A DNA stretch of 32,674 nucleotides from Candidatus Sabulitectum sp. (GTDB taxonomy: Bacteria > Fermentibacterota > Fermentibacteria > Fermentibacterales > JCC-6), in assembly GCA_023145375.1 (NCBI GenBank), contig JAGLDY010000069.1:1-32674 (forward strand), in the 5' to 3' direction. Both the position numbers and the translations under genes were made by a program. The notes under the pieces were generated by a model, which ran no database searches, was not told where the DNA came from, and saw only the letters and a program-made list of their open reading frames with translations. This document shows, one piece after another, positions 1 through 7,843 of this stretch; position 1 is the stretch's first letter; every line of letters begins with the position of its first letter.

Positions 1-1234
1 CAAGAACATCCATGAGATACAGATGCCCCTCGCTGTCCAGGAAGGAGAAATCCCCTGAAGGTGCCCACTCTGCGTCCCGGGATACTGCAAGACCGGTGTT
101 CTGTTCATCCAGATCAATGCGAATGGGGTCTCCCTCAATTATCTCTACGGTTCCTAGAACGATCTTCACCTCTCCACCGGATTCTCTCTGAAAAAGGATC
201 ATTGATCCATCAGAGCTGATCCTGGGTCGACTCTCCAGCGCTGAAGTAGAAGTGATCCTTACAGCATCATCAAGTTCACCATCAGTTATGGATACAGCGT
301 ATATCTCACCCTCCGCTTCCATTACCATAAATGAACCATCATTGGCCACGGAGAAATCAGCGGTGTAAACACCTGCGAAAGAAAGCTCCTCCATTGGGAA
401 AGGGAGATCCACATTGGCAGGGAGATAAATGTCCTCCATTATCATATCTGGAAGGGAAGCTCGAACCAGCCTTCCCGCAGATTCAAAAACAACAACGGAA
501 CCATCTGAGCTTATTGAGGGAAAGGTTATTCCCCCGGGAACAGCAGGCGCAACTGGATTACACAGGGTATCGTAGAACCGGTCCTGGCCGGTCTCATCCT
601 CCATAACAAAGAAAACACTGCCCCTGGAATCCGTAAGAGGCCATCTCTGGTCTGAACTGAGAACTGTAAGGGGAGTGTATTCACCAGCTTCAACTTTCCA
701 CAGCGAGCTTGAAGCACTACCTATGTAGTGTCTCCTCCACCAGGGAGTTATTCCCCTTTCGATCACATATCCCCCTGGCACTACGGTGAGATTCTTCACA
801 GAAGCAGCCAGTTCAAGAGTCGGGGTTCCCCCGTCTGTGGACACCATCCATACCCAGTTATTGCCACCTTCCCTGGAAGAACTGAAAAGAACACTTTCCC
901 CCTGCCAGCCAAGAACTCTGTCCTGGCCACCATGGTATGTAAGCCTTGTGGAGACACCGCCATCAGATGGCATCACATAAACATCACCGCTTCCAGTTGC
1001 ATCACTGGTAAATGCGATCCACTCTCCGTTATCGCTGTATGACGGATGACTGATCTCTCCTTCTCCCGGGGTAAGGCACCTGGGAGAGCCTCCCGAGACA
1101 GGAGCTTCCCACAGCTTTCCCCTCCAGCAGAACACCATCTCAGTCCCATGGGGAGACAGAGAGGGAAATCTGGGATCCGAGATCTCTTCCGGAGCAGTAA
1201 GCGTTACGAAAAGAAGACTGATCAGAAAGAACAT
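1..1234 (-). CDS. Tricorn-like protease, N-terminal propeller (partial, runs off left edge)
   Basis: I translated this by hand because the stop codon lies outside the window. About 411 codons are visible, starting at ATG 1234-1232. The product opens with a hydrophobic export signal (MFFLISLLFVTLTAPEE), so it is probably periplasmic. PD40/WD40-like blades follow, with phrases such as PRFPSLSPHGTEMVFCW, HPSYSDNGEWIAFTSD and RLTYHGGQDRVLGW. These match the first propeller of tricorn-family S41 serine peptidases, which degrade peptides. The catalytic PDZ and S41 domains would lie beyond the left edge and are not seen. The start sits one base after the methyltransferase stop, with AAGGAG upstream, so the two genes look translationally coupled. 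A TolB-like or other propeller protein without a peptidase domain remains possible. Confidence 0.75.
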   Translation of the reverse strand, partial: MFFLISLLFVTLTAPEEISDPRFPSLSPHGTEMVFCWRGKLWEAPVSGGSPRCLTPGEGEISHPSYSDNGEWIAFTSDATGSGDVYVMPSDGGVSTRLTYHGGQDRVLGWQGESVLFSSSREGGNNWVWMVSTDGGTPTLELAASVKNLTVVPGGYVIERGITPWWRRHYIGSASSSLWKVEAGEYTPLTVLSSDQRWPLTDSRGSVFFVMEDETGQDRFYDTLCNPVAPAVPGGITFPSISSDGSVVVFESAGRLVRASLPDMIMEDIYLPANVDLPFPMEELSFAGVYTADFSVANDGSFMVMEAEGEIYAVSITDGELDDAVRITSTSALESRPRISSDGSMILFQRESGGEVKIVLGTVEIIEGDPIRIDLDEQNTGLAVSRDAEWAPSGDFSFLDSEGHLYLMDVL

Positions 1235-1235
1235 T

Positions 1236-2000
1236 TCATACTCCTTTATAAGCAAGGACAAGAAGCCTGGGCGATAATTCATCATCATAGGGGCTTCGGT
1301 CATAATTGCCCCACTCAATTATATCACGGAAGCCTGAATCTTTCAAAAGGGAGATTATTTCATCATGATAAGTTACAGCCATATCAAGAGTGATCTTCTC
1401 GGTAACTTCTCCATCTTCGCCAACGGTTGTATAGAACATGTGGTACTTTATTGAATCAGGATTCCGCTTGCGTTCCACCTTCTCCCGGAGTACAAGACGA
1501 GTCCCGTCCGGCAGTTCTGCACTGTAGCGCTCAGTGAGAGCCTCTGAGTCTCTTCGTGCAAAGATAGGACTTACTTCAATGAGAAACACTCCGCCTGGTG
1601 AGGTTACACGGAATGCTTCTTTCAGTATCTCATTCCTGTTCTTTTTCTCAGGAACACACTGAAGCCCGTTGTAGGGAAAACAGACAAGTGGAAATGAACC
1701 AGTAGCGAAGGGCATTTTTTCACCGAAACCCTGTACTCTTACCGCAAGTTTGCTATCCCCTGCAGACCAGGCATCCAACATGGAATCACTGGGTTCCAGT
1801 GCTACGGTGACGGAGTTCATGTGAAAAGGGTCTGCAAGCCTGCCGGAGCCTGCTCCGATCTCGAGACAGGAACCTGTATGTTCTTTCCTGATCCTTCTGT
1901 AAAAACTGAGCTCTGGCAGGTCATCAGGGAAGATAGTCCCCTCTTCCGCATTAAAGTACCTTGCGTATCTGTTCCAGAGATATCTGGTGCTGATGCTCAT
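1236..2000 (-). CDS. Class I SAM-dependent methyltransferase
   Basis: The 254-residue product carries a class I methyltransferase fold. The SAM-binding motif I is CLEIGAGSGRLADPF (about residues 44-58). An acidic residue ends the second strand (ALEPSDSMLDAW), and a PFATGSFPLVCF stretch matches the motif II region. This is the Methyltransf_11/25 type. The C-terminal half is mostly strands, as expected for substrate recognition, but nothing in it identifies the substrate. The start ATG at 2000 has GGAGG upstream. The gene lies 37 bases downstream of the M23 peptidase gene and one base upstream of the tricorn-like gene on the same strand, so it is probably part of the sigma-factor transcription unit. 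The family call is secure; the substrate is unknown. Confidence 0.85.
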   Translation of the reverse strand: MSISTRYLWNRYARYFNAEEGTIFPDDLPELSFYRRIRKEHTGSCLEIGAGSGRLADPFHMNSVTVALEPSDSMLDAWSAGDSKLAVRVQGFGEKMPFATGSFPLVCFPYNGLQCVPEKKNRNEILKEAFRVTSPGGVFLIEVSPIFARRDSEALTERYSAELPDGTRLVLREKVERKRNPDSIKYHMFYTTVGEDGEVTEKITLDMAVTYHDEIISLLKDSGFRDIIEWGNYDRSPYDDELSPRLLVLAYKGV

Positions 2001-2037
2001 AACAGACTGCCTCCGAAAAAAAGGAGTACTGTGAGTG

Positions 2038-2937
2038 TCAGAATGCTGCTTCTGCAGGCCCTGCTCTGATGATAAAGTCTTCAGGGTCTATCTGAACACC
2101 ATTTCTGAGAACCTCGTAATGTACATGGGGGCCAACTGATCTTCCGGTGGAACCAACTCTGGCAATAAGATCTCCCCTCTGTACAGACTGACCAACCGCA
2201 ACATCAATTGCCGAACAATGAGCGTAACGGGTGGAGATGGTGCTGGAATGTTTGACCACCATGTTCAACCCCCAGCCGCCACTCCACCCGCAGAAAGTTA
2301 CTGTTCCGTCTGCAGGGGCATAAATTGATGTTCCTGTGTTTGCGGATATGTCAATACCTTTGTGGTACCTCACGGCCCCGGTGAAAGGGTCAACCCTGGC
2401 GCCGAAATCGCTGACAAATATGCCATTCACAGGCCAGATCGAAGGGGTGTGCCTAAGCTGTTCCGCTTTTTCCACAAGAAGTACCGCAAGAGAGTCGTAG
2501 GCGATCTGTTCAGCATGAGCAAGGCGTTCGCACAGCAGGATCCTGAGTTCAATATCATCTATGTATCTGAACATGTCGGTTCCTCTGTTATCCAGAGCAA
2601 ACCTGTCAGTCATCCTTGTGAAATCTATGTTCATGTCTGCAGCAGCCATGAATGCCAGCTCCTCACGCTGTACAACCTGTTCAAGGCTGTTCTGAAGATT
2701 TCCCACTCTTGTGTTCAACTGAATGAGCTCACCTTGAAGAGTAAGGTATTCCTGATCTGTGCTGAGACTGGTGCTCCGGGAAATACCCTTACCAAGATTG
2801 AATCCGAGAGCCATAAAGAAACAGACGATCCCCACAGCAGCCAGGATATACCAGCCTGCCTTTGCAGAGGACATGACAATATGTCTTCTTCTGCTTGACG
2901 GATTGTCTGGAACCCAGTTCAAAGAACCCTTCAGCAT
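2038..2937 (-). CDS. M23 family zinc metallopeptidase (LytM domain), membrane anchored
   Basis: The 299-residue protein has a short basic cytoplasmic N-terminus (SSRRRH), one membrane helix (about 27-48), a probable coiled coil (about 60-110) and a C-terminal LytM domain (about 165-290). The zinc and catalytic residues are all present: HKGID (H192, D196), YAH (H240) and HVHYE (H271, H273). It is therefore probably an active peptidoglycan endopeptidase rather than an EnvC/NlpD-type degenerate activator. Such proteins cut peptide crosslinks in the periplasm during growth or division. The gene follows the sigma-factor gene by 12 bases on the same strand. A second possible start, inside the N-terminal tail at Met22, would keep the membrane helix. 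Confidence 0.92.
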   Translation of the reverse strand: MLKGSLNWVPDNPSSRRRHIVMSSAKAGWYILAAVGIVCFFMALGFNLGKGISRSTSLSTDQEYLTLQGELIQLNTRVGNLQNSLEQVVQREELAFMAAADMNIDFTRMTDRFALDNRGTDMFRYIDDIELRILLCERLAHAEQIAYDSLAVLLVEKAEQLRHTPSIWPVNGIFVSDFGARVDPFTGAVRYHKGIDISANTGTSIYAPADGTVTFCGWSGGWGLNMVVKHSSTISTRYAHCSAIDVAVGQSVQRGDLIARVGSTGRSVGPHVHYEVLRNGVQIDPEDFIIRAGPAEAAF

Positions 2938-2949
2938 TGAGGATCTTCT

Positions 2950-3819
2950 CTACTTTAGAAAATGAAGCAGAGTAACGCTGTCACTGCTCTCATGCAGTTT
3001 GGCTATAGCTCTGTTCTTCAACTGTCTGACTCTTTCACGACTAATTCCCATGGTTCTACCAATTTCAGCAAGCGTATGACGCCTGTCAGTCTGAATACCG
3101 AAGAAAAGCTGTATGATGGTTCTCTCTCTGTGGTCCAGTATACCAAGCATATCATCAACGCTTGTTTTAAGAGCATCCACAAGAACTGCCTCATTTGGAG
3201 TAACTCCACCCTCGGCGGCTATCATTTCCTGGAATGTTTTGTCGCTTCCTTCGTAAACCGGACTGTCAAGTGACAGATGTGTACTGTGGATGGCCATCAT
3301 CCCCTCAACTTCTCCACGGGAGACGTCCAGTTCACCGGCGATCTCAACCGTGGAAGGATCTCTGCCCAGAGAGTGTCCTAGCTCTCTCGTCGCCCTGCCC
3401 ATCTTGTAGAGTTCACCCACTCGGTTCAAAGGAAGACGAACGATCCTGGACTGCTCAGCCAGGGCCTGCAGTATAGCCTGCCTTATCCACCAGACGGCAT
3501 AAGTAATGAATCTGCATCCCTTTGTCTCATCAAACCCCTTAGCTGCTCTTATGAGACCAACATTGCCTTCATTGATCAGATCTTCAAGGGCTACACCCTG
3601 ATTTGCATACTGCTTTGCAATTGAAACCACGAACCTGAGATTTGCTTCTGTCAGCTCGTTCAAAGCCTCCTGATCACCTTCTCTTATCCGCAGGGCCAGA
3701 CTCGCTTCCTCTTCGGAAGTGAGGGTGTCCCGTGTTCCTATTTCTCGGAGGTAGAGTTCCAGTGAGCGTCCTTCTGTTCTTCTGGTGGCCAAATTTCTTC
3801 CGCCTTTCACCATGCGCAT
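2950..3819 (-). CDS. rpoD: RNA polymerase sigma-70 factor, short primary type (RpoD/SigA-like)
   Basis: This 289-residue sigma factor has region 1.2 (about 18-50, SLELYLREIG), region 2 (about 55-125, including NLRFVVSIAKQYANQG, DLINEGNVGLIRA and FITYAVWWIRQAIL), region 3 (about 135-205) and region 4 with its helix-turn-helix (TLAEIGRTMGISRERVRQLK). Region 1.1 and the non-conserved insert are missing. That length and layout is the normal primary sigma of Bacteroidota and Chlorobi; elsewhere it would suggest a group 2 factor such as RpoS. It directs core polymerase to -10/-35 promoters. The start is ATG 3819 with GGAAAA upstream; ATG at codon 3 is an alternative. It heads the unit that continues into the M23 peptidase gene. 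Its promoter overlaps a strong palindrome. Whether it is the only housekeeping sigma cannot be seen from here. Confidence 0.93.
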   Translation of the reverse strand: MRMVKGGRNLATRRTEGRSLELYLREIGTRDTLTSEEEASLALRIREGDQEALNELTEANLRFVVSIAKQYANQGVALEDLINEGNVGLIRAAKGFDETKGCRFITYAVWWIRQAILQALAEQSRIVRLPLNRVGELYKMGRATRELGHSLGRDPSTVEIAGELDVSRGEVEGMMAIHSTHLSLDSPVYEGSDKTFQEMIAAEGGVTPNEAVLVDALKTSVDDMLGILDHRERTIIQLFFGIQTDRRHTLAEIGRTMGISRERVRQLKNRAIAKLHESSDSVTLLHFLK

Positions 3820-3874
3820 GTTTTTCCAAATGCTTTCGCTCTATATATTGCCAGGGTCTGCAATGGTTCCCGCG

Positions 3875-3903
3875 AAGATAAGTGATTTGTCAAGACTTGA
3901 CAA
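3875..3903 (-). promoter_or_regulatory. Candidate promoter of the sigma-factor gene
   Basis: On the minus strand, TTGTCA (3903-3898) is followed by a 17-base spacer and TATCTT (3880-3875), about 55 bases upstream of the start codon. The -35 hexamer lies inside the right arm of the palindrome at 3884-3906, so a protein bound there would compete with polymerase. The same -10 hexamer occurs in the promoter at 15017-15044. This is predicted from sequence pattern only. Confidence 0.5.
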
Positions 3904-3919
3904 ATCGTCAAGGGTTGAC
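3884..3919. repeat. Two adjacent inverted repeats (candidate operator)
   Basis: The first element (3884-3906) is a perfect 11-bp inverted repeat, GATTTGTCAAG and CTTGACAAATC, around a single central A at 3895. Directly beside it, 3907-3919 is a second perfect repeat, GTCAA and TTGAC around GGG. The two centres are 18 bp apart, and all four half-sites share a GTCAA/TTGAC core. The array lies in the divergent region between the sigma-factor gene and the methyltransferase gene and covers the predicted sigma -35 box. It does not match the CIRCE or LexA consensus that I know. A homodimeric repressor bound as two dimers is the simplest reading. Confidence 0.7.
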
Positions 3920-3929
3920 AGGGAGATTT

Positions 3930-4868
3930 ATGGATTGGGAAGATTTTCCCCGGGAAAAAGTGAATTGCAAACTGTGCGGGCGGAATCAGCCTGAGTCTTT
4001 AAGTGTTCAGAGAAGCTGGCCGGTGGTCAGGTGCGGGCACTGCGGGTTCATCTACCTGTCAAGTCGCCCTGAGGAATCGGCCCTTGAGACATTGTACAGT
4101 AGTGAATACTACGATAATGCTGATGTGGGATATGGTGGCTACGTAGATAATTTCCATAAATTCAACAAGATATTCCTTGGATTATTTGAAAAAAGAGCAA
4201 GGGACATTGAACCTTTCCGCGCCGGGGGAAGGCTTCTGGAGGTTGGCTGTGCCCATGGGTTCCTTCTGGATCACCTTGCAGGGCATAAACACCAATGGAA
4301 AGTCAAAGGTGTGGAGGTGAGCCCCCTGGCCGCCGGATACGCCAGGAACCAGCTGGGCCTGGATGTATTCTGCGGCAAACTGGAAGACGCAGGGTACAGC
4401 GATAACTCATTCGATGTCGTTCTTCTTCTGGATGTGCTTGAGCATCTGCACAGGCCTTTCGAAACCCTTCAGGAAATTGGAAGGATACTTTCTCCGGATG
4501 GAGTTCTGGTAGTCCAGTGTCCGTGGGAACTGACACACTGGGAAGAAAGAGCAGAAGCCTTCCTGAAAGGGATGAAGCCCTGCACAATTACCCCGGATGC
4601 AGTTCCTGCACATCTCTACTTCTTTGACCCTGCAACCCTTGAAGCGTTCATGAAAAAAGGTGGGTTCAACACATTTCAAAGACAGAGCGGTAACTACGGA
4701 GCCATAAGGCGCCGGATCAAACCTGTCCCTGTAAATGCAGGGCACCTGCATGAAAAAGCAGCAAGGTTCATCTATTTCAGAATGGGTCTGCAGCGTATCC
4801 TCTACCGATCTGCAAGAATGATCGGGAAAGGTAACGGTCTCATCAGATACGCAAGGTTTAATGAATGA
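3930..4868 (+). CDS. Class I SAM methyltransferase with N-terminal zinc ribbon
   Basis: The chosen start is ATG 3930, preceded by AGGGAGA; an upstream in-frame GTG at 3882 would read through the palindromic operator and is unlikely. The 312-residue product begins with a four-cysteine zinc ribbon (C13, C16, C35, C38: CKLCG and CGHCGF). A methyltransferase core follows, with LLEVGCAHG (103-110), a VEVSPLAAGYAR strand, FDVVLLLDVLEHL and a late LYFFDPATLEAFMKKGGF segment. This layout is typical of methyltransferases found in cell-surface sugar clusters. The stop overlaps the next start by 4 bases (ATGA), so the gene is coupled to the nucleotidyltransferase-like gene. The substrate is unknown; a nucleotide sugar or glycan is plausible from context only. 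Confidence 0.85.
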   Translation: MDWEDFPREKVNCKLCGRNQPESLSVQRSWPVVRCGHCGFIYLSSRPEESALETLYSSEYYDNADVGYGGYVDNFHKFNKIFLGLFEKRARDIEPFRAGGRLLEVGCAHGFLLDHLAGHKHQWKVKGVEVSPLAAGYARNQLGLDVFCGKLEDAGYSDNSFDVVLLLDVLEHLHRPFETLQEIGRILSPDGVLVVQCPWELTHWEERAEAFLKGMKPCTITPDAVPAHLYFFDPATLEAFMKKGGFNTFQRQSGNYGAIRRRIKPVPVNAGHLHEKAARFIYFRMGLQRILYRSARMIGKGNGLIRYARFNE

Positions 4869-5716
4869 GAGCCTTTGTCTTCCATAAGGAACCAGTTGAG
4901 AAAGTTAATGACATCTGTGGTACCACCCCCCTGAAGGATCTAGTCATTCACCTGCAGAATTCAGGTGTTACTGAAATTTACAGCGACTGCGAAGAAAATC
5001 ATGAAGGGGTTATCCGCTGCGATTTCCCTTCAGCGGAAAAGCAGCTTCGTTCCGGATGGCTTGCAGCGTTCAGCGGTTGCATTACAAGACAGTCTCCTGC
5101 TGAACTACGGAACAGAACCCTTTCCCTCGGAGCTGATATGGGCGCTTCCCTTGCCTGTTCGGCAAAACCGTGGAAACACACCACTGTTCTAACAGATGGC
5201 AACGGTTTTATGGAAAGGGTAGAAAGCAATCCTTCTCCGGAATGCTCGGAAACAAACCTCTGTTTCTCCGGGATGATCTGGGTCAATAGTGGGAGTTTTG
5301 ATCCCGGGGATCCTTCCAGATCGGCTCTGCTTAAAACAGGTACAGCAGCATTCCTTCTTCCAGGCTTCTGGATGTGTCCTGACGACAGAGATAGTTTTCT
5401 TCTAACAGTTCATCAGATCCTGCAACGAGAAGCATATCCATGGCCACACCTGAGCATCCCGAATAATGGTATAATCTCACATAGCCTGATACCAGGGGAC
5501 ATGGAGATAAAAGGAACTCTCTGGGTGGGCAGTAACTGCTTGATCGGAAGTGGATGTACTCTGGAGAACTGCGTTCTTTTAGATGGTTCTTCAGTTGGAA
5601 AAAATTCTAATCTCAGAAACTGTCTTGTTATGGCTGGAACAAGGATTCCAGAAAATACCATACAGTATGATAAACACCTTAGCCTTCTTGGAGATGAAAA
5701 TGCTGGCAAAAATTGA
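4865..5716 (+). CDS. Degenerate sugar nucleotidyltransferase with left-handed beta-helix
   Basis: The 283-residue product looks like a shortened relative of mannose-1-phosphate guanylyltransferase and similar enzymes. The stretch TPLKDLVIHLQNSGVTEIY (about 21-39) resembles the region that follows the nucleotide-binding loop in active enzymes. However, the GGxGTRLxPLT signature is absent and no complete catalytic core can be made out. The C-terminus (about 195-270) has hexapeptide-type repeats (GTLWVGSNCLIGSGCTLENC) predicted to form a left-handed beta-helix. It overlaps both neighbours and lies between a methyltransferase and a GmhA-like isomerase. It may be a regulatory or scaffolding subunit, or an acyltransferase-like helix protein. 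Activity as a nucleotidyltransferase is unlikely. Confidence 0.6.
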   Translation: MRAFVFHKEPVEKVNDICGTTPLKDLVIHLQNSGVTEIYSDCEENHEGVIRCDFPSAEKQLRSGWLAAFSGCITRQSPAELRNRTLSLGADMGASLACSAKPWKHTTVLTDGNGFMERVESNPSPECSETNLCFSGMIWVNSGSFDPGDPSRSALLKTGTAAFLLPGFWMCPDDRDSFLLTVHQILQREAYPWPHLSIPNNGIISHSLIPGDMEIKGTLWVGSNCLIGSGCTLENCVLLDGSSVGKNSNLRNCLVMAGTRIPENTIQYDKHLSLLGDENAGKN

Positions 5717-6266
5717 GAAATACCTTGATGAAGTAAGCAAGCTTGTTTTAAAGATACCCTCTTCTGCAGTTGAACGAATTGCTTCTGTTATCTTTAACGC
5801 ATATAAGAATGGCAACAGAATTTTCGTATTCGGGAACGGCGGTGGAAGTTCAACCAGCGCACACTTTGTGTGTGATCTTTCAAAGGGAACAATAACCGAA
5901 GGCAAACCAAGGTTGAAAGCAATCTCTCTGGCGGAAAACATTCCTCTTCTCACCGCCTGGGCCAACGATACTGATTACACCAATACTTTCGGAGAGCAGC
6001 TCAAGAACCTGGTTGAGCATGGTGATGTTGTTATAGGACTGTCTGGAAGCGGCATGAGTCCGAATGTGATCAATGCATTTTATGTGGCGAACGATGCCGG
6101 TGCTGAATCCATACTCCTGTCGGGATTTGACGGCGGTACTGCAGTTAGAGTTGCCGGTGATTCAATTGTGGTTCCCTCATCTGATATGCAACAGATAGAA
6201 GACGTTCATATGATACTGACACATATTATTTTCAGATGCCTGAAAAGGGCAATAGAGGAAAGCTGA
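5700..6266 (+). CDS. SIS-domain phosphosugar isomerase, GmhA/DiaA type
   Basis: The start is placed at ATG 5700, with GGAG at 5690-5693, giving 188 residues, the normal GmhA length; ATG 5694 is also possible. The upstream gene overlaps by 17 bases. Family motifs are clear: GNGGGSSTSAHFVCDL near residue 45, GLSGSGMSPNVINA near 113, and QQIEDVHMILTH near the C-terminus, with the histidines expected at the metal site of GmhA. One ligand position that is Glu in GmhA appears to be Asp (SAHFVCDL). GmhA converts sedoheptulose 7-phosphate to D-glycero-D-manno-heptose 7-phosphate for lipopolysaccharide. DiaA-like DNA-replication proteins share the fold. The neighbouring nucleotidyltransferase-like gene favours a sugar role. 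The other heptose-pathway genes are not in the window. Confidence 0.8.
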   Translation: MLAKIEKYLDEVSKLVLKIPSSAVERIASVIFNAYKNGNRIFVFGNGGGSSTSAHFVCDLSKGTITEGKPRLKAISLAENIPLLTAWANDTDYTNTFGEQLKNLVEHGDVVIGLSGSGMSPNVINAFYVANDAGAESILLSGFDGGTAVRVAGDSIVVPSSDMQQIEDVHMILTHIIFRCLKRAIEES

Positions 6267-6677
6267 TCACTCCGGTTCCCAGTTATCGAACTGGTCATCT
6301 CCTCCGGCAAGGATATCTTTAAGCGATCCCCGGAAAATGCTTACACCATCTTCGTTCCCTGCTGCTTCAGGAAATCTGCTCTTCCAGAGTTGCCAGGAAC
6401 GCTGAATCTCACCGGACATGGTCTCTGACAGGTTTCCTGCGTCACGGGCCTGTTCAACAGTACTCTGGTTGTAGATAAGCATATCAGACGCCAGGACCCT
6501 TGCAAATCTGGCGGCCCTTTCATCTATGGCAGCAGAGGGAGAAGAAGCTTCATCTTTCGGTGGGTGAATAATGAACACCTCACGGCAGTTCTTACACCGT
6601 AATCTTCTGGATTTACCTGCAAGTTTTTCCTCTGCTATCTGGTATTTCTTAGCACAATTTGGACAGGTTACTATCAT
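6267..6677 (-). CDS. MJ0042-type zinc-finger protein
   Basis: The 136-residue protein begins with the MJ0042/zinc-ribbon signature CPNCAKKYQI...LRCKNCREVF, with two CxxC pairs (C5, C8 and C28, C31). A proline- and serine-rich linker (about 39-50) leads to a helical C-terminal part of unknown function (about 50-136). There is no membrane helix, unlike many proteins with this finger. The start ATG 6677 has GGGGAG upstream and overlaps the aminotransferase stop by 4 bases. The gene ends exactly where the convergent GmhA-like gene ends. Proteins with this domain are thought to be regulators or assembly factors, but no specific role can be given. It is the last gene of the long pilus-to-aminotransferase unit. 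Confidence 0.8.
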   Translation of the reverse strand: MIVTCPNCAKKYQIAEEKLAGKSRRLRCKNCREVFIIHPPKDEASSPSAAIDERAARFARVLASDMLIYNQSTVEQARDAGNLSETMSGEIQRSWQLWKSRFPEAAGNEDGVSIFRGSLKDILAGGDDQFDNWEPE

Positions 6678-7843
6678 TTGAAATCTCCCCGTTCTAAAAA
6701 GGCGTTCAATCTTATCACCGCTTCAGCAATATCATCATCCGAGACAGCAAAAGAAAGTCTTATGTAGCCTTCATTACCGAATGCACTTCCAGGGATTGTT
6801 CCCAGTCCTCCATTCTCCAGAAGTGATATACAGAACTTCTCTGTGTTTATTTCCTTATCCGATAGTACTTTTGGAAAAACATAGAAGGCTCCCTCAGGTT
6901 TATCGAATGCAAGACCCTGTACATTCCCCAGTAGATCACAGACCATGTCACGCCTTCTACGGAAGGCGTTGTACATATCTATCCTCTCCTCTTCAGCTTC
7001 CCGCCTTACAACCACCAGGGCTGCATACTGTGATATAGAACAGGGATTGGAAGTGGTGTGTGCCTGGATCCTTCCTGCAATTCGTATCCAGTCCGGGTTG
7101 GCAATGGCAAATCCTATGCGCCAGCCTGTCATTGCATAACTCTTTGATACCCCTGTAATAAGTGCCACCTGGTCCTTAAGATCAGGGTCTGCTGTAAGAA
7201 TGTGAGGAACCTGGCCGGTGCCGTAGTAAAGGTCCTCATATATGTCGTCCGAAATAACCCATATGCCTGTTTCCCGAATTGCCAGGGCGATATCTTTCAT
7301 CATATCTGCAGTGTTCACAAGACCGGAAGGATTGCATGGGGAGTTGAATATCATCCCCTTCGCCCCCTCTTCCGCCGCCCTTCTCACATCGTCACCGGTT
7401 ATCAGCATACCGTCACCGACAGGGTAAACGGAGATACCGCCAAGACGACGGATCATCTGAGGATAACTTACCCAGTAAGGCTTGGGCAGAAGCACTCTGT
7501 CGCCTGGTGAAACTACAGCCTCCAGCAAATTTGCTATGCTGTGCTTGGCACCACATGAGACCATGGCATTATCAACTTTGTAGTTCTGGCCGTGCACCTC
7601 ACTCCATCGATCCGCAACAGCTTCTCTAAGCTCACTGATGCCCATGCTGGGTGTATAAAGGGTTTTCCCCTCTGCCATAGCTCTTGTGGCAGCTTCAATT
7701 GCAACGTCCGGCGTAGGGAAATCAGGCTGTCCAGCGGTAAGAGAGATCACATCTTTACCGGCAGCTTTCATAGCTGCAGCTCTGGCAGTATAGATCAGGG
7801 TAGCTGATCCTTCAAGAGACGAGGCATTCATAGCGTAGTGCAT
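6674..7843 (-). CDS. Aspartate-type aminotransferase (class I PLP enzyme)
   Basis: The 389-residue length is normal for prokaryotic aspartate aminotransferases (AspC/AspB, subgroup Ib). PLP-site features are present: SAG-like substrate loop TAGQPDFPTP (36-45), YTPSMGISELREAV (63-76), NSPCNPSG (168-175), SDDIYEDL (198-205), the Schiff-base lysine in SKSYAMTGWRIGF (K234), and a late arginine in YIRLSFA for the substrate carboxylate. The enzyme moves an amino group between aspartate (or a related amino acid) and 2-oxoglutarate in the cytoplasm. The ATG overlaps the coaD stop by one base (TGATG), and GGAGG precedes it. Exact substrate choice (aspartate, aromatic amino acids or prephenate) cannot be read from sequence alone. 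Confidence 0.92.
   Translation of the reverse strand: MHYAMNASSLEGSATLIYTARAAAMKAAGKDVISLTAGQPDFPTPDVAIEAATRAMAEGKTLYTPSMGISELREAVADRWSEVHGQNYKVDNAMVSCGAKHSIANLLEAVVSPGDRVLLPKPYWVSYPQMIRRLGGISVYPVGDGMLITGDDVRRAAEEGAKGMIFNSPCNPSGLVNTADMMKDIALAIRETGIWVISDDIYEDLYYGTGQVPHILTADPDLKDQVALITGVSKSYAMTGWRIGFAIANPDWIRIAGRIQAHTTSNPCSISQYAALVVVRREAEEERIDMYNAFRRRRDMVCDLLGNVQGLAFDKPEGAFYVFPKVLSDKEINTEKFCISLLENGGLGTIPGSAFGNEGYIRLSFAVSDDDIAEAVIRLNAFLERGDFK

Noticed and set aside
2362-2898. Plus-strand open frame of 178 codons opposite the M23 peptidase gene
   Set aside because: There is no domain or ribosome-binding site, and the opposite strand encodes a complete LytM peptidase.
3884-3919. CIRCE heat-shock operator
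   Set aside because: CIRCE is TTAGCACTC-N9-GAGTGCTAA; the core here is GTCAA/TTGAC with one- and three-base centres.
3882-3929. GTG start at 3882 for the zinc-ribbon methyltransferase
   Set aside because: The extra 16 residues come from the palindromic operator, have no ribosome-binding sequence and are not like the family.
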